A model generated the notes under the pieces. The model was not told where the DNA came from. It did no database searches and was given only the letters and a program-made list of their open reading frames with translations. Shown here piece by piece: positions 42,439 through 50,962 of a DNA stretch of 64,000 bases. A program made the translations under genes and the position numbers. Each line of letters opens with the position of its first letter. Position 1 is the first letter of the stretch. The stretch comes from Maribacter zhoushanensis (lineage in GTDB: Bacteria > Bacteroidota > Bacteroidia > Flavobacteriales > Flavobacteriaceae), in the NCBI RefSeq assembly GCF_029350975.1, contig NZ_JARKMR010000003.1, forward strand, positions 229,908-293,907. The letters run 5' to 3'.

Positions 42439-43167
42439 ATGTCTAGTAGTATCGTAATCATACCTACGTATAACGAAATTGAGAATGTAGAGGCTATAAT
42501 TCGTGCGGTATTTGATTTGCAGAAAGAATTTCATGTACTCATCGTAGATGATAATTCGCCAGACAAAACAGGGGACTGCGTTCGTGGACTTCAAGAAGAG
42601 TTCAAGGATAAATTATTTTTAGAAACTAGATTAGAAAAATCAGGATTAGGTACAGCTTATATTCATGGTTTTAAATGGGCCATAGCCAAAGCGTACGACT
42701 ATATTTTTGAAATGGACGCTGATTTTTCACATACGCCGTCAGATTTATTACGACTGTTGAAAGCTTGTGAAAATGGTGCTGATTTAGCTGTAGGTTCAAG
42801 GTATAAAAAAGGGGTAAACGTTGTAAATTGGCCATTACATAGGGTATTATTGTCTTATGGGGCTTCTATTTATGTAAAGCTAATTACCGGTATGCGCGTA
42901 GATGATCCTACTGCAGGTTTTGTGTGTTATAAAAGAAAAGTGTTAGAAGCTGTAAATTTAGATTCTGTTCGTTTTGTAGGTTATGCATTTCAGATAGAAA
43001 TGAAGTTTAGGGCACACTTAAAGCATTTTAAAATAGAAGAAGTTTCTATTATTTTTAGAGATCGAGTATTAGGAAAATCTAAAATGAGTTCATCAATTAT
43101 AAGTGAGGCTATTTGGGGCGTATTTGTTATGAAAATGAGAAGTCTATTTTTAAAAAATAAGTTTTAG
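42439..43167 (+). CDS. Polyprenol monophosphomannose synthase-like GT2
   Basis: 242 aa, family GT2 (DPM1-like). IVIIPTYNEIENVEAII, VDDNSPDKTGDCVRGL, EMDADFSHTPSDLLRLL (DxD) and DDPTAGFVCYKRKVLEAV are all intact, and the protein has no C-terminal TM domain. It transfers mannose or glucose to polyprenyl phosphate at the cytosolic face. Pairs functionally with the neighbouring GT39 enzyme. 2 bp before pyrC. Confidence 0.92.
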   Translation: MSSSIVIIPTYNEIENVEAIIRAVFDLQKEFHVLIVDDNSPDKTGDCVRGLQEEFKDKLFLETRLEKSGLGTAYIHGFKWAIAKAYDYIFEMDADFSHTPSDLLRLLKACENGADLAVGSRYKKGVNVVNWPLHRVLLSYGASIYVKLITGMRVDDPTAGFVCYKRKVLEAVNLDSVRFVGYAFQIEMKFRAHLKHFKIEEVSIIFRDRVLGKSKMSSSIISEAIWGVFVMKMRSLFLKNKF

Positions 43168-43169
43168 TT

Positions 43170-44507
43170 ATGGGTAAAATTTTATTGAAAAACGGAATAA
43201 TCGTTAACGAGGGAGTAACACAAGAAAGTGATATTCTAATTGTTGATGATGTTATTGCTAAAATAGGCAAAGATATTTCTGATGCAGATGCAGAGGTTAT
43301 TGATATTTCTGGGAAACATATATTGCCGGGTATTATAGATGATCAAGTTCATTTTAGAGAACCGGGTCTTACCCATAAAGGTACCATTGCAACAGAAAGT
43401 AGAGCGGCACTTGCGGGTGGTATTACTACATTTATGGAGCAGCCCAATACAACACCGCAAACAACAACAATAGAAAAATTAGAAGAGAAGTTTGCTACAG
43501 CAGCAGATTCTGCATTTGCCAACTATTCTTTTCTATTTGGTGGTACCAATGATAATTTAGAGGAATTAAAGAGGTTGGATAAAAACGCTTGTTCAGGTAT
43601 CAAGTTGTTTTTAGGTTCTTCTACGGGGAATATGTTGGTAGATGATGAAAAGGTAATAGAGAATATATTTAGTAATACTGAAATGGTCATCTCTGCCCAT
43701 TGTGAAGATGAAACCACCATTCGTGAAAATTTGGCTAAGTACAAGGCTAAGTATGGAGATAATATTCCTGTAGAATTGCATCCAATCATAAGAAGTGAAG
43801 AGGCTTGTTATCTTTCTTCGTCTAGGGCAATTGCTTTAGCTAAGAAAACAGGTGCTAGATTACATGTATTTCATTTATCCACCGGAAAAGAAACAAACTT
43901 GTTCCGTAATGATATTCCGTTAGAACAAAAGAAAATTACAGCAGAGGTGTGTATACATCACCTTTGGTTTTCTGATGCCGATTATGCAAATAAAGGAACT
44001 TTGATAAAATGGAATCCGGCAGTAAAAACGGCTAAAGATAGAGACATGCTTTGGGATGCGCTGTTGGACGATAGGATAGATGTTATTGCAACCGATCACG
44101 CACCTCATTTATTGGAGGAGAAGGACAATGTATATACAAAGGCTCCATCTGGCGGACCGTTGGTGCAACATGCATTAAATGCAATGTTAGAGAAGGTGAA
44201 AGAAGGTAGGATTACCTTAGAGAAAATGGTACAGAAGATGTGTCATAATCCGGCAATACTATTTCAAATAGAAAAGCGTGGATATATTCGTGAAGGTTAT
44301 TATGCAGATTTGGTAGTGGCAGATTTAAATAATTCTTGGACGGTGACCAAAGAGAATATTGCTTATAAATGTAAATGGTCTCCTTTTGAGGATACTACAT
44401 TTTCATCTAAAGTGGTACATACGTTCATAAACGGACATTTAGGCTACAGTAACGGAGAGTTTTCTGAAAAACGAAATGCAAAAAGGCTAACATTCAATAG
44501 ACCATGA
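43170..44507 (+). CDS. pyrC: Dihydroorotase (class I)
   Basis: 445 aa. Cyclises carbamoyl-aspartate to dihydroorotate in pyrimidine synthesis. Metal ligands: DQVHFREPG (HxH), carboxylated lysine in GIKLFLGSSTG, SAHCEDE, HVFHLST, and ATDHAPH. Class I length. The stop overlaps the next start as ATGA. Sits between glycan and lipoprotein genes, an arrangement I recognise from other Flavobacteriaceae. Confidence 0.95.
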   Translation: MGKILLKNGIIVNEGVTQESDILIVDDVIAKIGKDISDADAEVIDISGKHILPGIIDDQVHFREPGLTHKGTIATESRAALAGGITTFMEQPNTTPQTTTIEKLEEKFATAADSAFANYSFLFGGTNDNLEELKRLDKNACSGIKLFLGSSTGNMLVDDEKVIENIFSNTEMVISAHCEDETTIRENLAKYKAKYGDNIPVELHPIIRSEEACYLSSSRAIALAKKTGARLHVFHLSTGKETNLFRNDIPLEQKKITAEVCIHHLWFSDADYANKGTLIKWNPAVKTAKDRDMLWDALLDDRIDVIATDHAPHLLEEKDNVYTKAPSGGPLVQHALNAMLEKVKEGRITLEKMVQKMCHNPAILFQIEKRGYIREGYYADLVVADLNNSWTVTKENIAYKCKWSPFEDTTFSSKVVHTFINGHLGYSNGEFSEKRNAKRLTFNRP

Positions 44508-44938
44508 AGCACTTATTACTTTTAGTAACTGTACTGTTATTGGTAACATCGTGTGCAGAAGAATTAATAGAAAAGCCCGATAATTTAATACCAGAAGATA
44601 AAATGGTATCTATTATTAAAGAAATGGCTATTGTTAATGCTGCAAAAGCTACTAATTTGGGTAAGCTTAGGGAAAATGGGGTAGAGCCAACAAATTTTAT
44701 ATTCAATAAATTTAAAATAGATAGTGCCCAGTTTGTGGATAGCGACAGGTACTATGCCTCTAAACCTTTACGATATGAGAATATGTACAAAAAAGTTGAG
44801 GCTGAGTTAGAGGAGCAACGTTTGGCATTAGAGGCAGAGAAAAAAGTTAGAGATAGCTTAAGTGTAGCTGAGAAATCTAAAAAGGACATTGATATTAAAA
44901 AGAAAGATTCTGTAGCCACTAAAAACGTTCAGAAATAA
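44504..44938 (+). CDS. DUF4296 lipoprotein
   Basis: 144 aa; lipobox VTSC (Cys ~17) then AEELIEKPDNLIPEDKMVSIIKEMAIVNAAKA, the DUF4296 signature; a charged coiled-coil C-terminus rich in Lys/Glu follows. Envelope lipoprotein of unknown role. ATGA overlap with pyrC; 20-bp 3' overlap with the convergent epimerase. Confidence 0.88.
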   Translation: MKHLLLLVTVLLLVTSCAEELIEKPDNLIPEDKMVSIIKEMAIVNAAKATNLGKLRENGVEPTNFIFNKFKIDSAQFVDSDRYYASKPLRYENMYKKVEAELEEQRLALEAEKKVRDSLSVAEKSKKDIDIKKKDSVATKNVQK

Positions 44939-45926
44939 AGAGTTTGGAAGAAAATTTTATTTGATCTTCTAAACTCTCAAACGCCATACCTAAAGCATTT
45001 TTGATTTTATCATTGCTAAATGTGGTTGGATGTTTTAGTCCGTAAATGGTATTTTTTGTGATTGTTCTTGGACTACCGGTTATAAGATTTCTTAGTCTGT
45101 CTGCAATCTTTCCAATATATAATTGCCAGAATTTCAAAGATTTCGTCGGTGGTTTTTTGTTCATCGACAAAGCTATTTTTTCCAATATTTGTTGGTAGGT
45201 TAAATTTTCGGCTACCAGAATAAATCGTTCGTTATAAATATCAGAATTCATAAGGGCGATCATAATGTTGGTAACGTCATTAATGGTAACAAAACCTGAT
45301 CCGCCTGGTGGGTAGTATTGATATCCTTTTGCCGCGGTTTTGAAAAAAGAGCCACTACCACTATTCCAAAATCCTGGACCAAGAATAACACCAGGGTTTA
45401 CGATGACCACGTTTAATTCTTCTTGAGTACCACGCCAAACTTCCATTTCGGCAAGTTGTTTTGTAATAGCATAAGGGTTGGCATTTTGGCGTGTCCATTC
45501 GGTTTCTTCATCAGCTAATGCACCATTTGTCGTTCTTCCTATAGCACCAATGGTACTTACATGGCACAATTTATCGACTTTATTTGCAATGCAGATATTT
45601 ACAATATTGGCAGTGCCTTCACGGTTTATGCGTTCAAGCTTTTTAAAATCTGACGGATTAAAAGAAATATAGGCGGCACAATGATAAACATTGGTAATAC
45701 CTTGGATTGCATTTTCTAAAGAAGGTATATCTAAAATATCACCCTGTACCCAGTCAATCAGGTTAAATAGAGTTTCAGAGTTATCAGAGTAATAAGAAAA
45801 TATTTTTTTTACCTGAACAAGCTTGTCTTCAGTTCTATACAAAGCCCTGACCTTTGTATTGTTCATTGTTAATTTCAGTAGCAAATGCGACCCCACCAAC
45901 CCTGTGCCTCCTGTAACTAATACCAT
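44919..45926 (-). CDS. NAD-dependent epimerase/dehydratase (extended SDR)
   Basis: 335 aa. MVLVTGGTGLVGSHLLLKL (NAD-binding GxxGxxG), VYHCAAYISF, HVSTIGAIGRTTNG and the catalytic YAITKQLAEMEVWR (YxxxK). Closest in look to dihydroflavonol-reductase/3-beta-HSD-like extended SDRs in Bacteroidota; substrate not predictable. Confidence 0.9.
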   Translation of the reverse strand: MVLVTGGTGLVGSHLLLKLTMNNTKVRALYRTEDKLVQVKKIFSYYSDNSETLFNLIDWVQGDILDIPSLENAIQGITNVYHCAAYISFNPSDFKKLERINREGTANIVNICIANKVDKLCHVSTIGAIGRTTNGALADEETEWTRQNANPYAITKQLAEMEVWRGTQEELNVVIVNPGVILGPGFWNSGSGSFFKTAAKGYQYYPPGGSGFVTINDVTNIMIALMNSDIYNERFILVAENLTYQQILEKIALSMNKKPPTKSLKFWQLYIGKIADRLRNLITGSPRTITKNTIYGLKHPTTFSNDKIKNALGMAFESLEDQIKFSSKLFISERF

Positions 45927-45997
45927 AATTCAAATTTAGGGAATACAGGTGGATAAATTCATGCTTTAATCTACTGTGTACTGGCAAGAATTCCATT

Positions 45998-46005
45998 TAT
46001 ATTTG
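45998..46005 (+). promoter_or_regulatory. tyrS promoter -7 box (TATATTTG)
   Basis: TATATTTG, 25 bp before the tyrS ATG, with CTG at 45974-45976 as a possible one-mismatch -33 box (21-bp spacer). Confidence 0.5.
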
Positions 46006-46030
46006 CAATTCAATTAAAATTCAGGAAGAG

Positions 46031-47323
46031 ATGACAAATTTTGTCAAGGAGTTACAATGGCGAGGAATGTTGCACGATGCAATGCCAGGTACAGAAGAAC
46101 ATTTATTAGAAGGTATGCAGTCTGCTTATGTAGGTATTGATCCAACTGCAGATTCTTTACATATAGGTCATTTGGTAGGGGTAATGATGCTTCGTCATTT
46201 TCAATTGGCAGGGCACAAACCATATGCTTTAATAGGTGGTGCTACAGGTATGATCGGTGATCCATCTGGTAAATCTGCAGAGCGTAACTTACTTGATGAA
46301 AAAACGCTTCGTCATAATCAAAATGCCCTAAAAGAGCAGTTATCTCGATTTTTAGATTTTTCTGGAAATGAAGAGAATGCGGCGGTTTTGGTCAATAATT
46401 ATGACTGGATGAAGAATTTCTCTTTCTTGGAATTTATTAGAGATGTAGGTAAGCATATTACAGTGAACTACATGATGTCGAAAGACTCGGTAAAAAAACG
46501 TCTTTCATCTGAAGCTAAAGAAGGTATGTCATTTACCGAATTCACCTATCAATTGGTACAAGGTTATGATTTTCTTCACTTATACCGTGAGAACAACTGT
46601 AGCCTTCAAATGGGCGGTAGTGATCAGTGGGGTAATATTACTACAGGAACTGAATTGATCAGAAGAATTGCCGGTGGTAAAGGGTATGCATTAACGTGTC
46701 CGTTAATTACAAAAGCAGATGGTACTAAATTTGGTAAGACCGAAGGTGGTAATGTTTGGTTAGATGCAGAAAGAACATCACCTTATAAGTTCTACCAATA
46801 TTGGTTGAATACGTCAGATGAAGATGCAGATAAATACATAAAGATATTTACATTTTTAGGTCAACAAGAAATTGAAGATTTAATAAAAGAGCATAAAGAA
46901 GCTCCACATTTAAGGTTGCTACAGAAGAGATTGGCAGACGAGATTACGGTAATGGTGCATTCACAAGAAGATTTGGACAATGCGGTAAAAGCCAGTCAAA
47001 TTTTATTCGGAAAATCTACGGCTTCAGATTTAAAAGGGTTGAATGAAAAAACCTTTTTAGAAATTTTTGATGGCGTACCACAAGCAGAACTTTCAAAATC
47101 TGAATTAACAGATGGTCTTGATATGATTGGTGCATTAGCTGCTAAAACTAACTTTTTAGGCTCTAACGGAGAGGCAAGAAGAGAGTTAAAGCAGAACTCC
47201 ATTTCAGTAAATAAAGGGAAAGTTAAAGAGGACTTTTTAATTACTGCAGATGATTTGATCAATGATAAATTTGTCTTATTACAAAGAGGTAAGAAAAACT
47301 ATTTTGTATTGGTATTTAACTAG
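46031..47323 (+). CDS. tyrS: Tyrosyl-tRNA synthetase
   Basis: 430 aa. Class I synthetase: [18 protein letters not shown] (HIGH), [15 protein letters not shown] (Tyr binding), KFGKTEGGN (KMSKS variant) and an S4 RNA-binding domain at the C-terminus ([30 protein letters not shown]). Normal length; own promoter. Confidence 0.97.
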   Translation: MTNFVKELQWRGMLHDAMPGTEEHLLEGMQSAYVGIDPTADSLHIGHLVGVMMLRHFQLAGHKPYALIGGATGMIGDPSGKSAERNLLDEKTLRHNQNALKEQLSRFLDFSGNEENAAVLVNNYDWMKNFSFLEFIRDVGKHITVNYMMSKDSVKKRLSSEAKEGMSFTEFTYQLVQGYDFLHLYRENNCSLQMGGSDQWGNITTGTELIRRIAGGKGYALTCPLITKADGTKFGKTEGGNVWLDAERTSPYKFYQYWLNTSDEDADKYIKIFTFLGQQEIEDLIKEHKEAPHLRLLQKRLADEITVMVHSQEDLDNAVKASQILFGKSTASDLKGLNEKTFLEIFDGVPQAELSKSELTDGLDMIGALAAKTNFLGSNGEARRELKQNSISVNKGKVKEDFLITADDLINDKFVLLQRGKKNYFVLVFN

Positions 47324-47352
47324 TTAGATTGTATTTAAAACAGGTTTATTTT

Positions 47353-47736
47353 ATGAAGTTTCAATTTGTAGCAATACTATTTTTGTTATTTATTTCTTGT
47401 AGTGATGACGACCGCGTAATAGAGGATCTTGCTTTAGAAGGCGACTGGACACTCTCTAACGTTGCTTGTTATTGTAGTTTTGAGGAAGATGTAGATTTTT
47501 CTTTGACTACAATTAATTTTGATTCAAGCAAGAGTATGGTCACAGTTTCCAATAAAAGCGAATATGTTTTTTTTAGAGAAAATGGAGAACATTTTTATGG
47601 TGGTCAAGTCAATAGGATTAATTTTTCTGATGGTGCTGTATTTTTTTTCGAGACAAGAGGTGATCAATTGACACTTACGTATGAAGACAACCCTGATATT
47701 GCTGATGATGAGGTTACTTTCGTATTTAATAGATAG
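47353..47736 (+). CDS. Lipocalin-like small lipoprotein
   Basis: 127 aa from the ATG at 47353 (MKFQFVAILFLLFISC; the upstream TTG start is less likely). Lipobox FISC followed by SDDD, the charged +2 signal of surface-exposed Bacteroidota lipoproteins. The mature part LEGDWTLSNVACYCSFEEDV ... TINFDSSKSMVTV ... DQLTLTYEDN has the W-T-L beginning and strand spacing of lipocalin-like domains. First of three small lipoproteins in a row. Confidence 0.78.
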   Translation: MKFQFVAILFLLFISCSDDDRVIEDLALEGDWTLSNVACYCSFEEDVDFSLTTINFDSSKSMVTVSNKSEYVFFRENGEHFYGGQVNRINFSDGAVFFFETRGDQLTLTYEDNPDIADDEVTFVFNR

Positions 47737-47803
47737 AATAAATTTCGATTAATTTTAAAAATATTTCTTGCAGAAAGGCGTTTGCTAATTTAAAACCCTA
47801 ATT

Positions 47804-48337
47804 ATGTTTAAAAAGTATATCGCCATTGCTTGTTTTTTTGCATTGTTTACAGCTTGTGATAAGCTTGATGAGTTGACAAAATTTGATATGGAATATAGCC
47901 AACGCGCTACCATACCTTCTTCTGCAGGGATTGATTTGCCTTTTGATGTTTTTACTCCTGAAGTAGAGACAAATTCAGAGTCTACTTTTGAAGTCAACGA
48001 TACCAGAAAAGATCTTATTGAAGAGATTAAATTGACTGAATTGGAAATGGTCATTATCTCACCAGATGGTGCTGATTTTAGTTTTTTGAATTCGATAGAA
48101 GTATATATTTCTGCCGATGATTTAGAAGAAATTAAAATTGCATACTTAGAAGAAGTCCCTGAAGATGCAGGTAATGTAATTACTTTAGATACCTCTGATA
48201 CTGATTTAAAAGAGTACATTAAAAAAGATGAATTTAGCTTAAGATTGAATACTGTTACCGATGAGTTAATGAGTACGGATCATGAGTTGGAAGTAAATTC
48301 TACCTTTTTTGTAGATGCTAAAATCTTAGGATTATAA
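47804..48337 (+). CDS. Small lipoprotein, unknown
   Basis: 177 aa; lipobox FTAC then DKLDELTKFDMEYSQ. Beta-rich acidic mature domain (DLPFDVFTPEVETNSESTFEVNDTRKDLIEEIKLTELEMVI ... EFSLRLNTVTDELMSTDHELEVNSTFFVDAKI) with spacing reminiscent of late-embryogenesis/Hcp-like beta sandwiches, but I do not recognise a family. Same strand as its two lipoprotein neighbours, gaps of about 70 bp. Confidence 0.75.
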   Translation: MFKKYIAIACFFALFTACDKLDELTKFDMEYSQRATIPSSAGIDLPFDVFTPEVETNSESTFEVNDTRKDLIEEIKLTELEMVIISPDGADFSFLNSIEVYISADDLEEIKIAYLEEVPEDAGNVITLDTSDTDLKEYIKKDEFSLRLNTVTDELMSTDHELEVNSTFFVDAKILGL

Positions 48338-48406
48338 TTTAATATTGACTTAACGCAACTATTTTAGTGGTTGGGTATCTTGTAACTAGTTAAAAGACTT
48401 GGTTCT

Positions 48407-48856
48407 ATGAAAAGATATTCTGCGTTGTTCCTATTTTTGGTGTTTCTTGCTTCTTGTGCAAATGATGATGATTACGGATTAGAGTCTACTCAATTCGTGT
48501 TCTCCGAACAAAAATGGGAACTAACTCAAATGTCTGGCAATTTTCAGAATTCAGAAACTACGGGTTTAGATATGGAGTGGCAAGAATATTATATCTTCTC
48601 TCCAGAAGGTACTTTTGTAAAATCTAGAACTGTTGACGAAGAAGTTACTGAGGCTACCGGTACTTTTGAGGTCGTAGAATATGATAATGACCTCAATCAC
48701 TATTTAGAACTTACTTTTGAAACCGAAAATGAATTAGCGGGCAACTGTACAGGTGATAGTAAAGAGCTTTTAATCTACAGAAGTTCTACAGTGATGTCAA
48801 GTCTATGGATAGCTTGCGATGGTCCTGGATTGGATTATCAACTTACCAAGAATTAA
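48407..48856 (+). CDS. Lipocalin-like small lipoprotein
   Basis: 149 aa; lipobox LASC followed by ANDDDYG. Mature domain WELTQMSGNFQNSETTGLDMEWQEYYIFSPEGTFVKSR ... ATGTFEVVE ... LIYRSSTVMSSLWIACDGPGLDYQL resembles lipocalin-like proteins. 3' end overlaps the convergent acyl-enzyme gene by 4 bp. Confidence 0.78.
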   Translation: MKRYSALFLFLVFLASCANDDDYGLESTQFVFSEQKWELTQMSGNFQNSETTGLDMEWQEYYIFSPEGTFVKSRTVDEEVTEATGTFEVVEYDNDLNHYLELTFETENELAGNCTGDSKELLIYRSSTVMSSLWIACDGPGLDYQLTKN

Positions 48857-49830
48857 AGCACCATTAAATTACACCCTCTAATATCAGAATTATCGAATCT
48901 GCCTATAATTTCAAAAGTGCCATCTTGGTTAATTTTTCCTAAATCTTGAGTGGCGATGAAAGAACAGGAATTTATGTTTGCCAAATCTATAACATTGATT
49001 CCGCCAGATTTACCATTGTTTAAATAGCTTAAAGGATCTTCTGTGTCGCGTACTAGAATCTTCATCCAAGTAGGGCAGTCAAAAACTCCGTTGCCTTTAG
49101 AATAAGCTTGAGAAAGTAGCTCTGTCATTCCGTATTCTGAATGTATTTTTTGTACACCAAACCCTTTTGATAATAGCTCATGTAATTCTTGACGTACAAT
49201 TTCTTTTCTTCTTCCTTTCATACCGCCAGTTTCCATAACAATAGCGTTAGGTAAAGACATGTTGTATTTTTCGGTAAACTCTAATAAGGCAAAAGAAACG
49301 CCAATGATTAATATTTTGGTATTTGTTCTTTGAAGTTTAAGAAGTAGTTGGTGCAATTGTTCATATTCATTTAAAAAGAAACCACTTTCTGGGTGATTAG
49401 ATTTTTTAATTAAATCATCTGCCATATAAATCAAAGAAGACCCTGTGCGTTCTAAATAAGAAGGTAAAAGTGCTAATACACAATAATCCTTAATATCACC
49501 GTAAAAGTGTTTAAAAGCAGTCAAATAACTCTGTTCATAAAGGCTTAGATCGGTAACAAAATGTTTGCTGGTTTCACTACCTGTGGTTCCACTACTGGTA
49601 AATGTTATCTGGGGTGTAGCTATAGTACTAAGAACATCTTTAGATTTAAAGAATTCAATAGGTAAAAAAGGAATTTGTTCTAAGGTATGAACGGTATTTG
49701 GGTCAGTATTAAAATAAGAGCAGAAAGATTGGTATACCTGGTTATTATCGTATTGAAATTTAAATATACGCAATGCTTGGGTTAGAAAATCCTCTTCTGT
49801 TTGTATATTAAAAATAGCATTTTGCTCCAT
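48853..49830 (-). CDS. LuxE/PaaK-family acyl-activating enzyme
   Basis: 325 aa from the ATG at 49830 (MEQNAIFNIQ); an upstream TTG start is less likely. Adenylate-forming signature FTSSGTTGSETSKHF, LPSYLERTGSSLIYMADDL, and HSEYGMTELLSQAYSKG, in the LuxE/acyl-protein synthetase order. Such enzymes activate a carboxylate for transfer to a protein or CoA. Family is clear; substrate unknown. Adjacent to T9SS miniproteins on the same strand, no proven link. Confidence 0.85.
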   Translation of the reverse strand: MEQNAIFNIQTEEDFLTQALRIFKFQYDNNQVYQSFCSYFNTDPNTVHTLEQIPFLPIEFFKSKDVLSTIATPQITFTSSGTTGSETSKHFVTDLSLYEQSYLTAFKHFYGDIKDYCVLALLPSYLERTGSSLIYMADDLIKKSNHPESGFFLNEYEQLHQLLLKLQRTNTKILIIGVSFALLEFTEKYNMSLPNAIVMETGGMKGRRKEIVRQELHELLSKGFGVQKIHSEYGMTELLSQAYSKGNGVFDCPTWMKILVRDTEDPLSYLNNGKSGGINVIDLANINSCSFIATQDLGKINQDGTFEIIGRFDNSDIRGCNLMVL

Positions 49831-49904
49831 GTACTTAACCAATTATGGCAAAGGTACTGAACCAAATTATTTTAATGGTTTTGAGAGGAGAATATGTAGG
49901 TATT

Positions 49905-50228
49905 TTATTTAACCACTAACTTACGGGTAATAGATTTTTCATTTTCGGTTACTTGAACCACGTATACTCCGGGAGATAGTCTTGAGATATTCATTGCCTT
50001 TGAAGACAGTTTCTCGGTCAAAACCAGTTCTCCAAAAACATCATACACCCTAACTTCTTTGTTATGATTCTTTTGTGTGGTTACATAAACAACATCTGCA
50101 CTTGCAGGATTTGGATATAATTTAAATCCGCTAATTTCATCGTTACGTAGGTTGTTGATATCTATGGTGTCTTGGGCGTATAGACCGGCGGACACTACCA
50201 TAAATAGCATTAAGTAGATTTTCTTCAT
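49905..50228 (-). CDS. Mini-protein: signal peptide + T9SS type A sorting domain
   Basis: 107 aa. Signal peptide MKKIYLMLFMVVSAGLYAQ, a ~15-residue linker, then immediately a type A T9SS C-terminal domain: FKLYPNPASADVVYVTTQ, VRVYDVFGELVLTEKL, MNISRLSPGVYVVQVTENEKSITRKLVVK. There is no cargo between signal and sorting domain. If processed normally, almost nothing would remain on the surface. A similar gene lies 180 bp upstream. Confidence 0.9.
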   Translation of the reverse strand: MKKIYLMLFMVVSAGLYAQDTIDINNLRNDEISGFKLYPNPASADVVYVTTQKNHNKEVRVYDVFGELVLTEKLSSKAMNISRLSPGVYVVQVTENEKSITRKLVVK

Positions 50229-50322
50229 TTGGTTATTGATTTGGGATCAACACCATAAAGGTAGATATAAGTGTAAGCTGAACACTGAAAATGTTGTGAA
50301 ACTTAAAATTATGTAGGTCAAT

Positions 50323-50341
50323 GAAATACGCGAAGTATTTC
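50323..50341. promoter_or_regulatory. Hairpin GAAATAC-GCGAA-GTATTTC
   Basis: Perfect 7-bp inverted repeat (GAAATACGCGAAGTATTTC), about 95 bp upstream of the first mini-protein start. Possible operator or RNA hairpin; related to the palindrome at 13294. Confidence 0.45.
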
Positions 50342-50409
50342 GTCGTAAAAACATGTAGTTAACCGATCAAGGTTATTTGAATAATTAGAAGTAAATAAGG
50401 ATTGTGTGT

Positions 50410-50718
50410 CTACTTTACAATCAATTTACGTGTACACATCTTGTTTTTTTCAAGAACACGTAAAACGTAAACGCCAGCATCTAAATCAGAAAGATTTAAT
50501 TCTTTGCCTAAGATTGTAGTCTTTAATAGCAATGTTCCAAAAACATCATATATAAAGATTTCCTTTGGGGCGTTAAGGTTGGTAGAAATATAAACTTTAC
50601 CTGAAGTAACCGGATTTGGATACATACTAAAACCATCAATGTCTCCATTACTTTGAGCACTTTGCCCATAGCTTAAGGAAATTACAAAAAAGAAGAGGAT
50701 TAGGTAAAGGTGCTTCAT
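50410..50718 (-). CDS. Mini-protein: signal peptide + T9SS type A sorting domain
   Basis: 102 aa from the ATG at 50718 (MKHLYLILFFFVISLSYGQ); the ten codons upstream lie in the promoter region. Signal peptide, ~13-residue linker, then SMYPNPVTSGKVYISTN, IFIYDVFGTLLLKTTI, LNLSDLDAGVYVLRVLEKNKMCTRKLIVK. A paralogue of the downstream gene at 49905-50228 with the same cargo-free layout. Confidence 0.88.
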   Translation of the reverse strand: MKHLYLILFFFVISLSYGQSAQSNGDIDGFSMYPNPVTSGKVYISTNLNAPKEIFIYDVFGTLLLKTTILGKELNLSDLDAGVYVLRVLEKNKMCTRKLIVK

Positions 50719-50745
50719 ATATAGCTGGTTACAAATGCTATGCCA

Positions 50746-50753
50746 CAAATATA
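50746..50753 (-). promoter_or_regulatory. -7 box TATATTTG (minus strand)
   Basis: On the minus strand TATATTTG matches TANNTTTG and lies 28 bp before the mini-protein ATG at 50718; it also sits within the longer frame's codons, supporting the shorter start. Confidence 0.5.
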
Positions 50754-50798
50754 GGAATTTAACACTCCCTTATGTTTTTGTAAGACGAGATATTGTGA

Positions 50799-50835
50799 AA
50801 AGATCGATGAAATGCATAAAGATCGATGAAATGCA
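50799..50835. repeat. Two tandem 18-bp repeats, 19-bp period
   Basis: AAAGATCGATGAAATGCA at 50799-50816 and again at 50818-50835 with one base between. Intergenic, upstream of the mini-protein promoter. Could be tandem regulator sites or a replication slippage relic. Confidence 0.55.
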
Positions 50836-50912
50836 CTATTTCTAGCCTGAACTACCAGTTTTGTTGCGCTTTATGTAGAAGTGTAGTCCTAAATTATGAA
50901 ATGATTTTAATC

Positions 50913-50940
50913 AAAAAAGCCCGCAATTTGCGGGCTTTTT
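50913..50940 (-). terminator. Terminator of the TonB receptor/lipoprotein unit
   Basis: AAAAAAGCCCGCAA / TTGCGGGCTTTTT with T-tract on the minus strand; a clean stem-loop 23 bp past the lipoprotein stop. Confidence 0.92.
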
Positions 50941-50962
50941 ATCTAAAATATGAAACTGTTTA

